In this document: positions 1-6,596 of the stretch, piece by piece
Layout of the letters: every line of letters begins with the position of its first letter
Position numbering within the stretch: the stretch's first letter is position 1
From: JBAYHA01 sp041666425
GTDB lineage: Bacteria; Patescibacteriota; Patescibacteriia; UBA11705; JABHMO01
DNA length: 13,135 bases
Direction of reading: 5' to 3'
NCBI GenBank assembly: GCA_041666425.1
Contig: JBAYHA010000032.1
Location: 1 to 13,135, forward strand
Notes under the pieces: generated by a model
Database searches by the model: none
Seen by the model: only the letters and a program-made list of their open reading frames with translations
Told to the model about the DNA's origin: nothing
Made by a program: the position numbers and the translations under genes

Positions 1-17
1 CACGGGATAAGCGGTTC

Positions 18-64
18 AGGGCAAATGCGATTTATTACTTACATTAATGAGTTGCATTTGCCCT
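18..64. repeat. Perfect 11-bp inverted repeat upstream of hicBA
   Basis: The arms at 18-28 (AGGGCAAATGC) and 54-64 (GCATTTGCCCT) are exact reverse complements separated by 25 nt. There is no T-run after the second arm, so it is a poor intrinsic terminator. It ends about 10 nt before the -35 box of the hicBA promoter, so it could be an operator or the tail of an upstream transcription unit outside the window. Neither role is shown. Confidence 0.5.
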
Positions 65-74
65 TCACCCAAAT

Positions 75-103
75 TTGACTTATTTTTTCTTTTACAGTAA
101 AAT
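75..103 (+). promoter_or_regulatory. Sigma70-type promoter of hicBA
   Basis: A -35 box TTGACT (75-80) and a -10 box TAAAAT (98-103) are separated by exactly 17 nt. The expected transcription start near 110 gives a leader of only about 15 nt before the hicB ATG at 125, with no Shine-Dalgarno. Confidence 0.75.
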
Positions 104-124
104 GACAGCATAAACTATAAAAAT

Positions 125-343
125 ATGCGTAAAATAGACCTAAAATCAGTAGTTTGGAAAGAAGGCAAGCATTATGTTTCTCAATGTTTAGAAGTTGATG
201 TTTCCAGCTTCGGCAAGACCAAAAAAGAAGCCTTAGCCATGCTACAAGAAGCATTGCAATTATATTTTGAAGATATTCCGGTTCCTAAACAGGCTGAGGT
301 AAAAAATCCGATTATCGCTTCGGTTAAGCTTCAATATGCCTAA
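125..343 (+). CDS. hicB: HicB-family antitoxin
   Basis: A 72-residue protein with the HicB partial RNase-H-like fold: a strand with the pattern W-K-E-G-K-H-Y-V-S-Q, then G-K-T-K-K-E-A and a helix rich in Leu/Glu (about residues 30-50). HicB antitoxins bind and neutralise HicA and often repress their own operon. This short form shows no obvious C-terminal DNA-binding domain (no HTH or RHH pattern), so autorepression would have to use another surface. The gene is the first of a two-gene unit behind a consensus promoter and overlaps hicA by 8 nt, which indicates translational coupling. Antitoxin-first order is the reverse of the classic hicA-hicB order but is common in the family. The family call is good; specificity is unknown. 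Confidence 0.85.
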   Translation: MRKIDLKSVVWKEGKHYVSQCLEVDVSSFGKTKKEALAMLQEALQLYFEDIPVPKQAEVKNPIIASVKLQYA

Positions 344-557
344 ACCTTATCCAATCCGTCTCGTAATAAAAGTCCTTCTTGATAAGGGCTTCTTTTTTGT
401 TTCACAAAACGGTTCACACGCTAAGTACCGTTGTCATCACAATCCGCAATTAACTGTTATTATTCCTGTGCATGGCAAAGAAGTGCCTTACGGCACTTTT
501 AGGTCTATTTTACGCCAAGCTAAACTGACGGAGAAAGATTTTAAGAATAAAAAATAA
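336..557 (+). CDS. hicA: HicA-family mRNA interferase toxin
   Basis: A 73-residue HicA/YcfA-type toxin with a dsRBD-like fold, expected to cleave mRNA during translation. The signature G-S-H-A-K-Y carries the presumed catalytic His28. It is followed by the conserved T-V-I-I-P-V-H-G stretch and the R-S-I-L-R-Q-A C-terminal helix (about residues 56-63). Length is normal for the family. The ATG lies inside the last codons of hicB (8-nt overlap), so toxin and antitoxin are co-translated. There is no frameshift, and the catalytic His is intact, so the toxin is probably functional. Confidence 0.9.
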   Translation: MPKPYPIRLVIKVLLDKGFFFVSQNGSHAKYRCHHNPQLTVIIPVHGKEVPYGTFRSILRQAKLTEKDFKNKK

Positions 558-649
558 GCCAAACTTCGATTATCCCGATACAATCTGAAATATGCTTTTC
601 TTTTTTCAGGAGTAGTATCAAAATTTTTTTAAAATTTAATATAAACAAT

Positions 650-1114
650 ATGCCAAACTTATTTAGTTACCCAGCCAAAAACTTCAAAAACCACGATATA
701 AAAATTAGTATTAATTCCGGCCCAGTTATTATTAGTGAAGATGGCAGGTTTTTGCTACATATTTCTAATAGTACAGGAAAGTATCAATTTACTGACGGAC
801 GCCTTGATGACAGTAAATCGCCAAAAGAAAATGCAATTTTTAGACCAAGAGAAGATGTTGGTTTAGAAGTAGAATTAATAGACAATTCAGGTCCCCTAAT
901 TATTGCAGATGAAATTGAAAGGAACGGAGAAAAAGAACAATTAATCTTAATCCACTATTTAGCAAAATTAAAAGATGGATTTAAGCCAGATCTATCTAGA
1001 TGTGCTTGGTTTACATTAGATGAAGTGGAAGAATTAGAAAAAAATAACAATGTTTCATCACCAAATATTTTGATTGGATGTAAATATTTTACCCAAAATA
1101 GTTTAAAAAAATAA
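650..1114 (+). CDS. Nudix-hydrolase-like protein with degenerate Nudix box
   Basis: A 154-residue protein resembling small Nudix hydrolases, which cleave nucleoside diphosphates linked to another moiety. A Nudix-box equivalent runs from G50 to L72. Measured against the consensus G-x5-E-x7-R-E-U-x-E-E-x-G-U, it keeps G50, E68, D69 (for E), G71 and L72, but has K56 for the first Glu, F64 for Arg and R65 for Glu. Metal binding may therefore be weakened or lost. The flanking pattern (an I-S-E-D-G-R-F-L-L strand before the box, a later W-F-T-L-D-E-V-E-E-L segment at about 120-130) is Nudix-like. The start is the ATG after an A/T-rich gap with no Shine-Dalgarno. It lies 24 nt before the lipoprotein gene. 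It may be a true but divergent Nudix enzyme or a non-catalytic binding domain. Confidence 0.6.
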   Translation: MPNLFSYPAKNFKNHDIKISINSGPVIISEDGRFLLHISNSTGKYQFTDGRLDDSKSPKENAIFRPREDVGLEVELIDNSGPLIIADEIERNGEKEQLILIHYLAKLKDGFKPDLSRCAWFTLDEVEELEKNNNVSSPNILIGCKYFTQNSLKK

Positions 1115-1138
1115 ACAAACGACAATAACCAAAACATT

Positions 1139-1597
1139 ATGAAAAAACTAAGCACATTAAGCACTGTATTATTTGGTATCTTCTTTTTAGCCGGTTGTGG
1201 GCAACAACAAATTAACTTAAACCAGCCAACAACACCACTTCCCATCGTCCAACAACCAATAGACCAATCCCAAGAAATTGTCTACACTAATTCAAAATAT
1301 CAATTTAGTTTAAACTTACCAGACGCATGGATCGGATACAAAGTTACAGAACCGGGTGACGGAGGAACAATCTGCTTTTCCATTCCAACCTCGGGGACAC
1401 AACCTTTTTGTATTTTCCAATTATACCTTCTGCCCGAGAATGAACCAATCGCTAACTCATTAAAATTAATCGGCCAAACAAACGGTTGGCAAGTTGCCGG
1501 CGACAAAAATATCAGTTGTGAACAATTCACTGACTTCCAATGTTCCCGAGCTACGGAGGTTCCTGAAATTCTAAAAACGTTTGTGGTAACACAATAA
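1139..1597 (+). CDS. Small secreted lipoprotein of unknown function
   Basis: A 152-residue protein with a clear lipoprotein signal: Lys2-Lys3, a hydrophobic core at residues 4-18 and the lipobox L-A-G-C with Cys20 as the acylation site. A Gln/Pro/Thr-rich linker follows (about 21-45). The mature domain begins with Y-T-N-S-K-Y-Q-F-S-L-N-L-P, a pattern seen in PsbP-like or other small periplasmic beta-sandwich domains. Four further cysteines (in T-I-C-F, F-C-I-F, I-S-C-E and Q-C-S-R) could form disulfides outside the membrane. The gene ends 3 nt before the next ATG, so the two are probably co-transcribed. It is a natural client for the LspA encoded at 4036-4485. Specific function is unknown. 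Confidence 0.75.
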   Translation: MKKLSTLSTVLFGIFFLAGCGQQQINLNQPTTPLPIVQQPIDQSQEIVYTNSKYQFSLNLPDAWIGYKVTEPGDGGTICFSIPTSGTQPFCIFQLYLLPENEPIANSLKLIGQTNGWQVAGDKNISCEQFTDFQCSRATEVPEILKTFVVTQ

Positions 1598-1600
1598 TCT

Positions 1601-3097
1601 ATGTTCTTAAAAAAAATAAAAACCTACTGGCTGGAATTCGTGGTTTTCTTTTGCGGAGCAATTGTCATGATTTACGAATTGGTCGGCTCTCGCATTCTCG
1701 GTCCGTATCTTGGCACCTCACTTTTTGTTTGGACCAGCTTAATCGGCATAATTCTTGGCAGTTTGAGTTTTGGCTACCACTTTGGTGGCAGAATGGCGGA
1801 CAAAAAATTGAGCCGCGAAATTCTCGGCGGAATAATTTTTTTGTCCGCTGTTTTTGTACTTTTTACTTTTGTCAGTAAAGACTTTTGGTTGAACCTTTCT
1901 CCAAAAATTATTGCGAATCTAAAAATCAACGCCATCGTAAGCTCCATCATTCTATTCGCGCCAACCAGTTTCTTATTGGGCATGGTTTCTCCTTACGCCG
2001 TCAAATTAAAATTGAACGATTGGCAAAATTCCGGTCAAACCATTGGCAACCTTTATGCCATTTCCACGGCCGGCAGTATTTTTGGCACATTTATTAGTGG
2101 ATTTTGGCTGATCCCGACATTTGGAACGGACAAAATAATTTTACTTTTAACCGGATCGCTATTCCTTTTATCAATTCCACTTACTTGGAAAAACTTTAAC
2201 AAAATAAAACTTTTCTTTTTTTCCAGCGTAATTGTACTTGGTTTGTTGTGGCAAAATTATTCCTATTTTTTACAAAAAATAAATTTTATTGATACGGACA
2301 CCGCCTATAATCGTGTTTGGATTTATGATCATTTGGACGAAAACTCTGGTAAAAAAGTCCGAAGGATGGGCATAAACAACGAGAACCATTCATCCATGTT
2401 TGTTGATAATGATGACTTGGTCAATGAATACACCAAATATTATCATTTAGCGAGATATTTTTTCCCTGATTTCAAAAAAACACTAATGTTCGGCGGAGCA
2501 GGTTATTCTTTTCCCAAAAATTTTTTGCTAACATACCCCGACTCGACCATCGATGTAGTGGAAATCGACCCGGGAATAACCGCTTTGGCAAAAAAATACT
2601 TTCGCCTGCCGGACGAACCAAGATTAAAAATTATTCATGAAGACGGCCGAGTTTTTTTGAACAAAACCACAGAAAAATACGACCTTATTTTTGGCGATGC
2701 TTTTGCCTCACGCTATTCAATCCCTTATCAACTTACAACGATTGAAGCCGTCAAAAAAGAATTTAACTTGTTAAATGAAAACGGCGCGGTAATTTTAAAC
2801 ATAATTTCTTCCATCAATAATGATTCCGGCAAATTTTTGCGCGCCGAATATGCCACTTATCAGAAAATTTTTCCAAAAACTTATCTTTTCGCGGTTTCCG
2901 AAAGTCAAAACGGAGAAAGAGTACAAAATTTAATTTTGGTGGCTACAAAAAATACTGTTGAACCAACATGGCAAAGCTCCGACAAAGAAATCGCCCGCTT
3001 TTTGCAAAATCGATGGACCGGAGAAATCGCCTTAGACACGCCAATCTTGACCGATGACTTTGCGCCGGTGGATAATTATATCAATGAAGCTTTATAA
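1601..3097 (+). CDS. Membrane-fused spermidine-synthase-like protein
   Basis: A 498-residue fusion. Residues about 10-222 form roughly seven hydrophobic segments (about 12-30, 40-58, 74-92, 108-130, 150-172, 178-195, 205-222). Residues about 240-490 are a spermidine-synthase/SAM-methyltransferase-like Rossmann domain, with glycine loop G-G-A-G-Y-S-F-P at 298-305, acidic strand end V-E-I-D-P at 320-324, H-E-D-G-R at 346-350 and F-G-D-A-F at 364-368. This matches the 'fused MFS/spermidine synthase' family. Soluble spermidine synthases transfer an aminopropyl group to putrescine; whether membrane-fused members do this is not established, and no speD, speA or speB gene is in the window. The start is the ATG 3 nt after the lipoprotein stop. 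A SAM or decarboxylated-SAM ligand is likely; the true acceptor is unknown. Confidence 0.8.
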   Translation: MFLKKIKTYWLEFVVFFCGAIVMIYELVGSRILGPYLGTSLFVWTSLIGIILGSLSFGYHFGGRMADKKLSREILGGIIFLSAVFVLFTFVSKDFWLNLSPKIIANLKINAIVSSIILFAPTSFLLGMVSPYAVKLKLNDWQNSGQTIGNLYAISTAGSIFGTFISGFWLIPTFGTDKIILLLTGSLFLLSIPLTWKNFNKIKLFFFSSVIVLGLLWQNYSYFLQKINFIDTDTAYNRVWIYDHLDENSGKKVRRMGINNENHSSMFVDNDDLVNEYTKYYHLARYFFPDFKKTLMFGGAGYSFPKNFLLTYPDSTIDVVEIDPGITALAKKYFRLPDEPRLKIIHEDGRVFLNKTTEKYDLIFGDAFASRYSIPYQLTTIEAVKKEFNLLNENGAVILNIISSINNDSGKFLRAEYATYQKIFPKTYLFAVSESQNGERVQNLILVATKNTVEPTWQSSDKEIARFLQNRWTGEIALDTPILTDDFAPVDNYINEAL

Positions 3098-3109
3098 ATA
3101 ATAAAATAT

Positions 3110-3493
3110 ATGGTCAAAGAAAAAAATGAAATTTACAAATGCTCCACTTGTGGAAATATTGTGGAAATTAATCATGTTGGCGGAGGAACATTGGTTTGTT
3201 GCGGACAAGACATGAACAAACAAGAACCAAACACAGTCGAAGCAAGTACGGAAAAACATTTACCCATTGTAGAAATTATCGCCGACAAAATCATTGTCAA
3301 AGTCGGTTCAATTGCTCACCCGATGGAAGAAACTCATTTTATCGAATGGGTTGAACTGATCGACGAAAAAAACTCCTGCAAAAAATTTCTTTCTCCCGGA
3401 ATGGAACCAACTGTTGAATTTTGTAAAAGTGAAGAGATAAAAAAAGTCCGCGCTTATTGCAATTTGCACGGACTTTGGGAAACAGAAATTTAA
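3110..3493 (+). CDS. dfx: Desulfoferrodoxin (2Fe superoxide reductase)
   Basis: A 127-residue two-domain superoxide reductase, which reduces superoxide to peroxide without releasing O2. The N-terminal desulforedoxin-like iron site (centre I) has the full Cys4 set: C11-x2-C14 and the adjacent pair C30-C31. The C-terminal catalytic site (centre II, His4Cys) is complete: H50 in E-K-H-L-P, H70 and H76 in A-H-P-M-E-E-T-H, and C117/H120 in C-N-L-H. The E48-K49 pair, known to steer superoxide and proton delivery, is also kept. Length matches class I desulfoferrodoxins. It starts 12 nt after the spermidine-synthase-like gene and is followed by a terminator, so it closes the operon. No rubredoxin or peroxidase partner is in the window. 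It implies anaerobic or microaerophilic life with oxygen exposure. Confidence 0.95.
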   Translation: MVKEKNEIYKCSTCGNIVEINHVGGGTLVCCGQDMNKQEPNTVEASTEKHLPIVEIIADKIIVKVGSIAHPMEETHFIEWVELIDEKNSCKKFLSPGMEPTVEFCKSEEIKKVRAYCNLHGLWETEI

Positions 3494-3495
3494 AA

Positions 3496-3533
3496 AAAGA
3501 AGCTCCCGCCAACCGGTAGGAGGGACTTTCTTT
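3496..3533 (+). terminator. Intrinsic terminator after dfx
   Basis: The core stem CTCC (3503-3506) pairs with GGAG (3519-3522) and continues to CC/GG around an AACC loop. It is framed by AAAGAA (3496-3501) pairing with TTCTTT (3528-3533). It sits 2 nt after the dfx stop and directly before the next promoter. The tail is T-rich rather than a pure T-run. Confidence 0.65.
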
Positions 3534-3535
3534 AA

Positions 3536-3564
3536 TTGACATTTTTTTGATTTTGATGGATAAT
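3536..3564 (+). promoter_or_regulatory. Consensus promoter of the dksA-like/lspA/thioredoxin unit
   Basis: A perfect -35 box TTGACA (3536-3541) and a -10 box GATAAT (3559-3564) with a 17-nt spacer. The predicted start near 3571 leaves a leader of about 74 nt that contains A/T-rich partial self-complementarity (around 3617-3637). It immediately follows the dfx terminator, so a new transcription unit begins here. Confidence 0.8.
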
Positions 3565-3644
3565 GCAGTCAATGTTTCTTTAATCAATAATTTGAAAAAA
3601 TTAAAAAATAGCGCTTGTTGAGAAAATTTTTTCAAGACCACATT

Positions 3645-4031
3645 ATGCCAACAAAAGCAAAAATATCCGCCAAAGACCTGACGGAAATAAAAGAACTGAT
3701 CAATCAAGAAAAAACTCATCTCGAAAATGAGTTGTCCAAGGTTGCCAACAAAAACCCAAACAACCCTGACTCTTACGAAGCCAAGTTTGAAGACATTGGT
3801 TCGGATGAAACCGAAACATCCAGCGAAGTTGACCAATACACCCTCAATGTTACTTTGCAAAAAACATTAGAAAAATCACTAAAAGATATTCGCAAAACAT
3901 TGAAATCAATAGATCAAGGAGATTATGGTTTTTGCAAATATTGCCACCAGCCGATTGATATCAAAAGACTAAAAGCCCGACCAACTTCAAGCGCTTGTGT
4001 TAGTTGCAAAACTAAATTAAAAACATTATAA
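3645..4031 (+). CDS. DksA/TraR-family C4 zinc-finger protein
   Basis: A 128-residue protein of the DksA/TraR family, whose members bind the RNA polymerase secondary channel and alter initiation, often with ppGpp. A long charged coiled-coil-like region (about 9-90) is followed by a C4 zinc finger C97-x2-C100-x17-C118-x2-C121 with the usual D-Y-G-F-C lead-in. The acidic tip region (F-E-D-I-G-S-D-E-T-E-T) lacks the D-x-x-D-x-A motif needed for E. coli DksA action, so the mode of regulation may differ. ATG 3645 is preferred over an in-frame TTG at 3615, because the residues before it are not family-like. It is the first gene after a consensus promoter and lies 4 nt before lspA. Confidence 0.85.
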   Translation: MPTKAKISAKDLTEIKELINQEKTHLENELSKVANKNPNNPDSYEAKFEDIGSDETETSSEVDQYTLNVTLQKTLEKSLKDIRKTLKSIDQGDYGFCKYCHQPIDIKRLKARPTSSACVSCKTKLKTL

Positions 4032-4035
4032 AAAA

Positions 4036-4485
4036 ATGCGCTCATTTTTAATCTTCTGGTCGTTGTTCGCCTTGTTAATCGACCAAACAAGCAAATTTTT
4101 AATTAAAAAAATTCCGGATCAAGGAATTTTTTTTGTCAAAACAGAAGACTGGACAATCGGTTGGCAAAAACATTTAAACACCGATTTGGCATTAAGCCTC
4201 GGCTCGAACATTCCAATAATCAACTTTGGATTGATAATTATCAGTCTCGGGTTGTTAATTGGCTTAATTGTCAAATACAAAACAAAAAATAAAATTGTTA
4301 TTCCGCTACTAATCATATTAGGTTCGGCACTCAGCAATTTGCTTGACCGCCTGATTCTCGGCGGAGTGCTTGATTTTGCAGTCCTGAGCCGGGACAATTT
4401 GCATTTTCCAATTTTTAATATTTCTGATATTCTAATTGTGGGCAGTTTCGCTTATTTGTTAATTTTCAAAAGAAAATCTTTATGA
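4036..4485 (+). CDS. lspA: Lipoprotein signal peptidase (signal peptidase II)
   Basis: A 149-residue integral membrane aspartyl peptidase that cuts prolipoproteins before the lipid-modified Cys. Four hydrophobic segments are visible (about 2-24, 59-79, 86-108, 128-146). Family motifs are D16-Q-x2-K20, the N48-T-D-L-A-L-S stretch (canonical N-x-G-A-A-F-S, so the Gly is Asp here), N101-x2-D104-R105, the V-L-D-F motif with D113, and F-N-I-S-D with N128 and D131. D113 and D131 match the catalytic Asp pair. The gene overlaps the next one by 4 nt (ATGA). The lipoprotein at 1139-1597 is one likely substrate. Its TGA stop supports the standard genetic code. Confidence 0.92.
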   Translation: MRSFLIFWSLFALLIDQTSKFLIKKIPDQGIFFVKTEDWTIGWQKHLNTDLALSLGSNIPIINFGLIIISLGLLIGLIVKYKTKNKIVIPLLIILGSALSNLLDRLILGGVLDFAVLSRDNLHFPIFNISDILIVGSFAYLLIFKRKSL

Positions 4486-5009
4486 AAAAAATATTACTCG
4501 TTTTTTTGTTTTTATTTTTTTTGCCGATTTTTTCCAGCCAAGCCGAAGAAAAAAACACCGAAGTAATCATTTTTACGCAAACAGGCTGTCAGCATTGCGC
4601 CAAAGCACTGGCCTTGCTCGACAATTTGCAAAATCAATATCCCAATATCAAAATTGTAGAATATGATCTGCGCAAAAATCCGGAATATTACCAAAAATTC
4701 CTGCAATTTAGCTTGACTTATAATGTTTCCACCGAAGTAACGCCAATAACCTTTATCGACAACAAGGCAATTTCCGGTTATGACGAAACGACTATCTCGA
4801 CAACGATAGAAAGATGCAACTTGTCAATTTCCAATTGCCAAAGCCCGCAAAAACTGGTTGACAAATATTTGGCCGATCATCCGGAACAAAAAAATTTGAC
4901 TACAATAGAACCGGCCATAACAACTGATAATAACAAAACATTGCATTATGTTTTTGCCGCCATTATCATTATCGGAGGAATCGGCTTGTTGATAAATAGA
5001 TTGTTCTAA
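4482..5009 (+). CDS. Secreted, C-terminally anchored thioredoxin-fold protein
   Basis: A 175-residue protein with a signal peptide (residues 1-21, likely cut after S-Q-A), a thioredoxin/glutaredoxin-like domain (about 25-110) and a C-terminal membrane helix (about 155-172). The redox motif is C36-Q-H-C39, and P88 in T-E-V-T-P-I-T is the expected cis-proline. Two more cysteines (C112, C119) lie just after the domain. It probably acts outside the cytoplasmic membrane as a thiol oxidoreductase, but whether it reduces or oxidises is unknown. It is translationally coupled to lspA (4-nt ATGA overlap), consistent with a role in exported-protein maturation. Its stop overlaps the stop of the convergent comM gene. 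Confidence 0.8.
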   Translation: MKKILLVFLFLFFLPIFSSQAEEKNTEVIIFTQTGCQHCAKALALLDNLQNQYPNIKIVEYDLRKNPEYYQKFLQFSLTYNVSTEVTPITFIDNKAISGYDETTISTTIERCNLSISNCQSPQKLVDKYLADHPEQKNLTTIEPAITTDNNKTLHYVFAAIIIIGGIGLLINRLF

Positions 5010-6520
5010 TATCTGGCTCGAAATTGCAAAGCTTCGGCCAAATGATCCAATTTTATCTGTTCCAATTCCGCCAAATCAGCAATGGTCCTGGCCACTTTGA
5101 TAATCCGAAAATAAGCTCTGGCTGTCAGTTGCAATTTTTCCGTGGCTTCGGCCAATAATTTTTTGCTGTCCACTTCCAGTGGGCAGTATTTTTTTACTTC
5201 GTCAGAAGACATTTCCGAATTATAAAAAATTCTGCGCGGATTGTCTGCAAACCGATTTTTTTGTCTTTGGTGACAAAGAAAAACTCTCTCTCTTATTTCC
5301 GCAGAGTTTGTGGCCAAAGTCGAGCTTTGTAATTTTTCGAAATTCAAACGAGGAATTTCCACATGCAAATCAATCCGATCAAGAATCGGCCCGGAAATTT
5401 TTTTTTGGTATTTTTTTATTTGCCAATCACCACAAGTACAAGGACGATCGGGATCTGTGGCAAAACCACAAGGACAAGGATTCTGACTGGCCACGAGAAT
5501 AAATTTGGCAGGATAATTGACAGTACTCAAAGCTCGAGAAATGGCAATAACGCCATCTTCGAGCGGTTGTCGCAAATTTTCAATAACCGAGCGTGGAAAT
5601 TCAGGAAATTCATCCAAAAATAAAATCCCCCGATGCGCCAAACTGATTTCACCGGGCCGAGGAATTTTGCCACCGCCAACCAAAGCTACGCCGGAACTGG
5701 TATGATGGGGACTACGAAATGGCCGTTCGATTATCAAAGGATTTTCTTCATTCAACAAACCGGCAACCGAATAAATTTTGGTAACCTCTTCTATTTCTTC
5801 TTCTCGAAGCCTCGGCAAAATTGTCGGCAAAGTTCTGGCCAATAAAGTTTTGCCGGAACCTGGCGGTCCACTCATCAGTAAATTGTGATACCCGGCGGCC
5901 GCTATTTCAAGTGCGCGCTTGCCTTGCTCTTGGCCAATAATATTCTGCATATCAAGAAAATTACTTTTCGTTGGCAAAACTATTTCTCTACGCACAAAAG
6001 CGGTAATTTTTTGGAAATCATTCAAATGCTCCACCACTTGTTTTAAATTTTTTGCCGGAAAAATATTCACACCCTCAATCAAACTTGCTTCCAAAGCATT
6101 TTTTTCTGGTACAAAAACATTCTTGAAACCGGCCTCCTTGGCAAAAATAGTCGCGGGCAAAACTCCGCTAACCTGACGCAACTCGCCATCAAGCGCTAAC
6201 TCGCCAAGAAAAAGCGAATCCTGAAAATTGTTTTGCAAAACCTTTTGCGTTGTCAAAACCGCCAAAGCCATGGCCAAATCATAACCGGGTCCCTCTTTGC
6301 GAATATGCGCCGGCGCCAAATTGACAATAGTCCGATAACGAGGAAAACGAAACCCGCTGTTTTTGATCGCCAAACGCAACCGTTCTTTGGCTTCTTGAAC
6401 GGCAGCGTCACCCAATCCGACAATCACAAAATTGGTTTGTTCGCTTTTGGCCAAATCAGCTTCGACTTGAATCAAAACGCCCTTTAATCCAATGTTCGTT
6501 GTGGTAAAAACTTTGATCAT
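5006..6520 (-). CDS. comM: YifB/ComM-family Mg-chelatase-like AAA+ ATPase
   Basis: A 504-residue protein of the ComM family; in naturally competent bacteria ComM is a hexameric helicase promoting branch migration during recombination of incoming DNA. The N-terminal Lon-like domain spans about 1-170. The AAA+ core has Walker A G-P-P-G-S-G-K-T at 218-225, R-S-P-H-H-T at 269-274 and Walker B I-L-F-L-D-E-F at 299-305. A four-Cys insert follows (C349, C351, C361, C363, in N-P-C-P-C-G and P-C-T-C-G), then the C-terminal Mg-chelatase domain. Length is normal, with no damage seen. It is transcribed against the thioredoxin gene, overlapping at the stops (5006-5009), with a terminator just upstream. 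No competence genes are in the window. Confidence 0.93.
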   Translation of the reverse strand: MIKVFTTTNIGLKGVLIQVEADLAKSEQTNFVIVGLGDAAVQEAKERLRLAIKNSGFRFPRYRTIVNLAPAHIRKEGPGYDLAMALAVLTTQKVLQNNFQDSLFLGELALDGELRQVSGVLPATIFAKEAGFKNVFVPEKNALEASLIEGVNIFPAKNLKQVVEHLNDFQKITAFVRREIVLPTKSNFLDMQNIIGQEQGKRALEIAAAGYHNLLMSGPPGSGKTLLARTLPTILPRLREEEIEEVTKIYSVAGLLNEENPLIIERPFRSPHHTSSGVALVGGGKIPRPGEISLAHRGILFLDEFPEFPRSVIENLRQPLEDGVIAISRALSTVNYPAKFILVASQNPCPCGFATDPDRPCTCGDWQIKKYQKKISGPILDRIDLHVEIPRLNFEKLQSSTLATNSAEIRERVFLCHQRQKNRFADNPRRIFYNSEMSSDEVKKYCPLEVDSKKLLAEATEKLQLTARAYFRIIKVARTIADLAELEQIKLDHLAEALQFRARY

Positions 6521-6555
6521 AAATTTTTGTTTTATTTTTTCGATTTCATTGTAAA

Positions 6556-6590
6556 CAAAAACCCCACGACTACCAAATCGTGGGGTGCGG
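6556..6590 (-). terminator. Strong, possibly bidirectional intrinsic terminator after the M23 gene
   Basis: A perfect 8-bp stem (CCCCACGA 6562-6569, TCGTGGGG 6578-6585) with an 8-nt loop. On the minus strand it is followed by TTTTTG (6561-6556) and ends the M23 peptidase transcript before comM begins. On the plus strand it is followed by TGCGG and a run of eight Ts, so it could also work that way. Confidence 0.88.
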
Positions 6591-6596
6591 TTTTTT

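Noticed and set aside
585..609. Terminator after hicA (CTGAAA/TTTCAG hairpin)
   Set aside because: Only a 6-bp stem with a 13-nt loop and no T-run after the stem; too weak to call.
955..1245. Minus-strand frame of 96 codons
   Set aside because: It lies antisense across the end of the Nudix-like gene and the start of the lipoprotein gene, both of which have clear family features.
3339..3860. Minus-strand frame of 173 codons
   Set aside because: It is antisense to dfx, the terminator, the promoter and the DksA-like gene; its Phe-rich composition comes from reading A-rich coding DNA backwards.
4482..4485. Recoded TGA (Gly) as in SR1/Gracilibacteria
   Set aside because: lspA ends at TGA in an ATGA overlap typical of coupled genes, and none of the clear genes contains an in-frame TGA.
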